Below, piece by piece: positions 6,947 through 7,553 of a stretch of 7,553 bases of DNA. This DNA comes from Acidobacterium sp. (GTDB lineage Bacteria; Acidobacteriota; Terriglobia; Terriglobales; Acidobacteriaceae), in contig PMAM01000193.1 of assembly GCA_003152595.1 (NCBI GenBank), positions 9,090 to 16,642 on the forward strand. Direction: 5' to 3'. Position 1 is the stretch's first letter, and each line of letters opens with the position of its first letter. Position numbers and translations under genes: made by a program. The notes below the pieces were generated by a model. It saw nothing but the letters and a program-made list of their open reading frames with translations, did not search any database and had not been told where the DNA came from.

Positions 6947-6966
6947 CGGAATACGCAGACATTCCG
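6947..6966. promoter_or_regulatory. Operator-like dyad CGGAAT-N8-ATTCCG
   Basis: A perfect 6-bp inverted repeat with an 8-base spacer, centred about 39 bases before the hemerythrin ATG in the divergent region. The size and symmetry suit a dimeric regulator; a small RNA hairpin is the alternative. No clear -35/-10 pair was found for the hemerythrin gene around it. Confidence 0.35.
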
Positions 6967-6994
6967 CGAGCCGGCCCGGGGAGTGGTTCACTCA

Positions 6995-7404
6995 ATGACT
7001 TTCATTGTCTGGAACGATCGCCTGTCCGTGGAGGTCGCAACCGTCGACCGCGAACATCAGGAACTGATCGGGGTCCTCAACGACCTCTACGACGCCATTG
7101 CGCAGGGCGCCGGCCAACGCGCCGTCAGTCAGTCCCTGGCGCGGCTCACCGCCTACACAGAACACCATTTCCAGCATGAGGAAGCTCTCTTTGGAGGACC
7201 AGCTATCCCGACGCATCCCTGCATCAGGCGCAACATGCCGACATGGTCAGCTGGCTGGTCGAGTGGCAGCGCCGCTACGATGCCGGCGATTTTTCCGGCC
7301 TCTCCCTCGAGGTCGTCAACTACCTCAAGGACTGGCTCTTCGATCACATCCTCGGCACCGACCGGCAATACACCCAATATCTGCACGCTGCCGGCATCGA
7401 ATAG
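6995..7404 (+). pseudogene. Bacteriohemerythrin interrupted by a single-base frameshift
   Basis: The gene encodes a bacterial hemerythrin, a four-helix bundle that binds O2 at a di-iron centre. The first part reads from ATG 6995 (frame 2): MTFIVWNDRLSVEV, then His21 in VDREHQEL, then His58 and Glu62 in HHFQHEEALF. From about 7198 the family sequence continues in frame 1: TSYPDASLHQAQH, then YLKDWLFDHILGTD, ending at TAG 7402-7404. If one base is restored between 7193 and 7198 the product is 136 residues with ligands H21, H58, E62, H77, H81, H118 and D123, the standard spacing. As written, the first frame runs to 7444 as a 149-residue product with only three of seven ligands. GGGGAG at 6978-6983 lies 11 bases before the ATG. 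A sequencing error, a recent mutation or recoding are all possible; the first two are likelier. Confidence 0.85.
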
Positions 7405-7533
7405 CCGCCACATCCTTTCGACTCCCTGTGACCCCGCGCACTGACAACCTCCCGCGCCGGTGGCATCCTTCCTCCGTCGAGCGGCGTTGACCCTCATTCC
7501 CTCTGCGCAGCTTCATCGCTCGACCGAGGTTGC

Positions 7534-7553
7534 ATGCCAGCCACTGTCCTCGT
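7534..7553 (+). CDS. Possible start of a new gene running off the right edge
   Basis: ATG at 7534 is preceded by GAGG (7526-7529) with four bases between, and the visible codons read MPATVL followed by a partial GT. A weak promoter may lie upstream: TTGACC (7487-7492) with a poor -10 near 7511-7516. MPATVLV resembles the first strand of a response-regulator receiver domain, but seven residues cannot establish that. The 129 bases between the hemerythrin stop and this ATG hold no other gene. Confidence 0.35.

Noticed and set aside
7190..7204. Programmed -1 frameshift as the preferred explanation of the hemerythrin break
   Set aside because: No X XXY YYZ slippery heptamer in the right frame and no evident downstream stem-loop or pseudoknot; kept only as an alternative.
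6002..7444. Long + strand open frame of 480 codons spanning the radical SAM gene and hemerythrin region
   Set aside because: Its first 330 codons are antisense to the radical SAM gene, with low-complexity Arg/Pro/Gln-rich sequence. Only the part from 6995 resembles a protein family, and that is annotated separately as hemerythrin.

Overview
The window is GC-rich bacterial chromosome with densely packed, mostly secreted or metabolic genes. Protein style points to an Acidobacteriota member of the Terriglobia/Acidobacteriaceae type: a phosphoesterase tail ending in GAAASAPSM, a secreted GH3 enzyme, a secreted prolyl-oligopeptidase-like S9 enzyme and a short bactofilin. This assignment rests on recognising the families, not on a database search.

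Layout, left to right. Bases 1-405 (+) are the C-terminal end of a phosphoesterase (PF04185-type) whose start lies outside the window. Bases 649-2775 (+) encode a secreted S9 family peptidase with the full Ser568/Asp651/His683 triad. Bases 2949-5195 (+) encode a secreted GH3 beta-glucosidase-like enzyme with its nucleophile and probable acid/base visible. A strong hairpin at 5212-5250 separates it from a convergent minus-strand pair: bactofilin (5278-5694) and, upstream of it, an SplB-like (COG1533) radical SAM protein (5783-6817). Divergent from the radical SAM gene is a bacteriohemerythrin at 6995-7404 (+) that carries a single-base frameshift. A probable new gene start lies at 7534, at the right edge.

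How the genes relate. The S9 peptidase and GH3 enzyme both carry Sec signal peptides. With the phosphoesterase they suggest an extracytoplasmic polymer-degradation neighbourhood (peptides, glycans, phosphoesters), but each appears to have its own promoter rather than forming one operon. The right half is a different group: a cytoskeletal polymer protein, an oxygen-sensitive Fe-S radical enzyme and a di-iron O2-binding protein, the last two transcribed divergently from a shared 177-base region. Three of the four better promoter candidates share an 18-base spacer and a -10 box beginning TAG.

No CRISPR array, transposon, tRNA, rRNA or obvious new multi-gene system is visible. The most notable observation is the hemerythrin frameshift: restoring one base recreates the family's ligand spacing exactly. 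Smaller points are several operator-like dyads (LacI-like AAACGTTT before the GH3 gene, CGGAAT-N8-ATTCCG before hemerythrin, a palindrome over the S9 ribosome-binding site) and a triple TTCCCTG tandem repeat.
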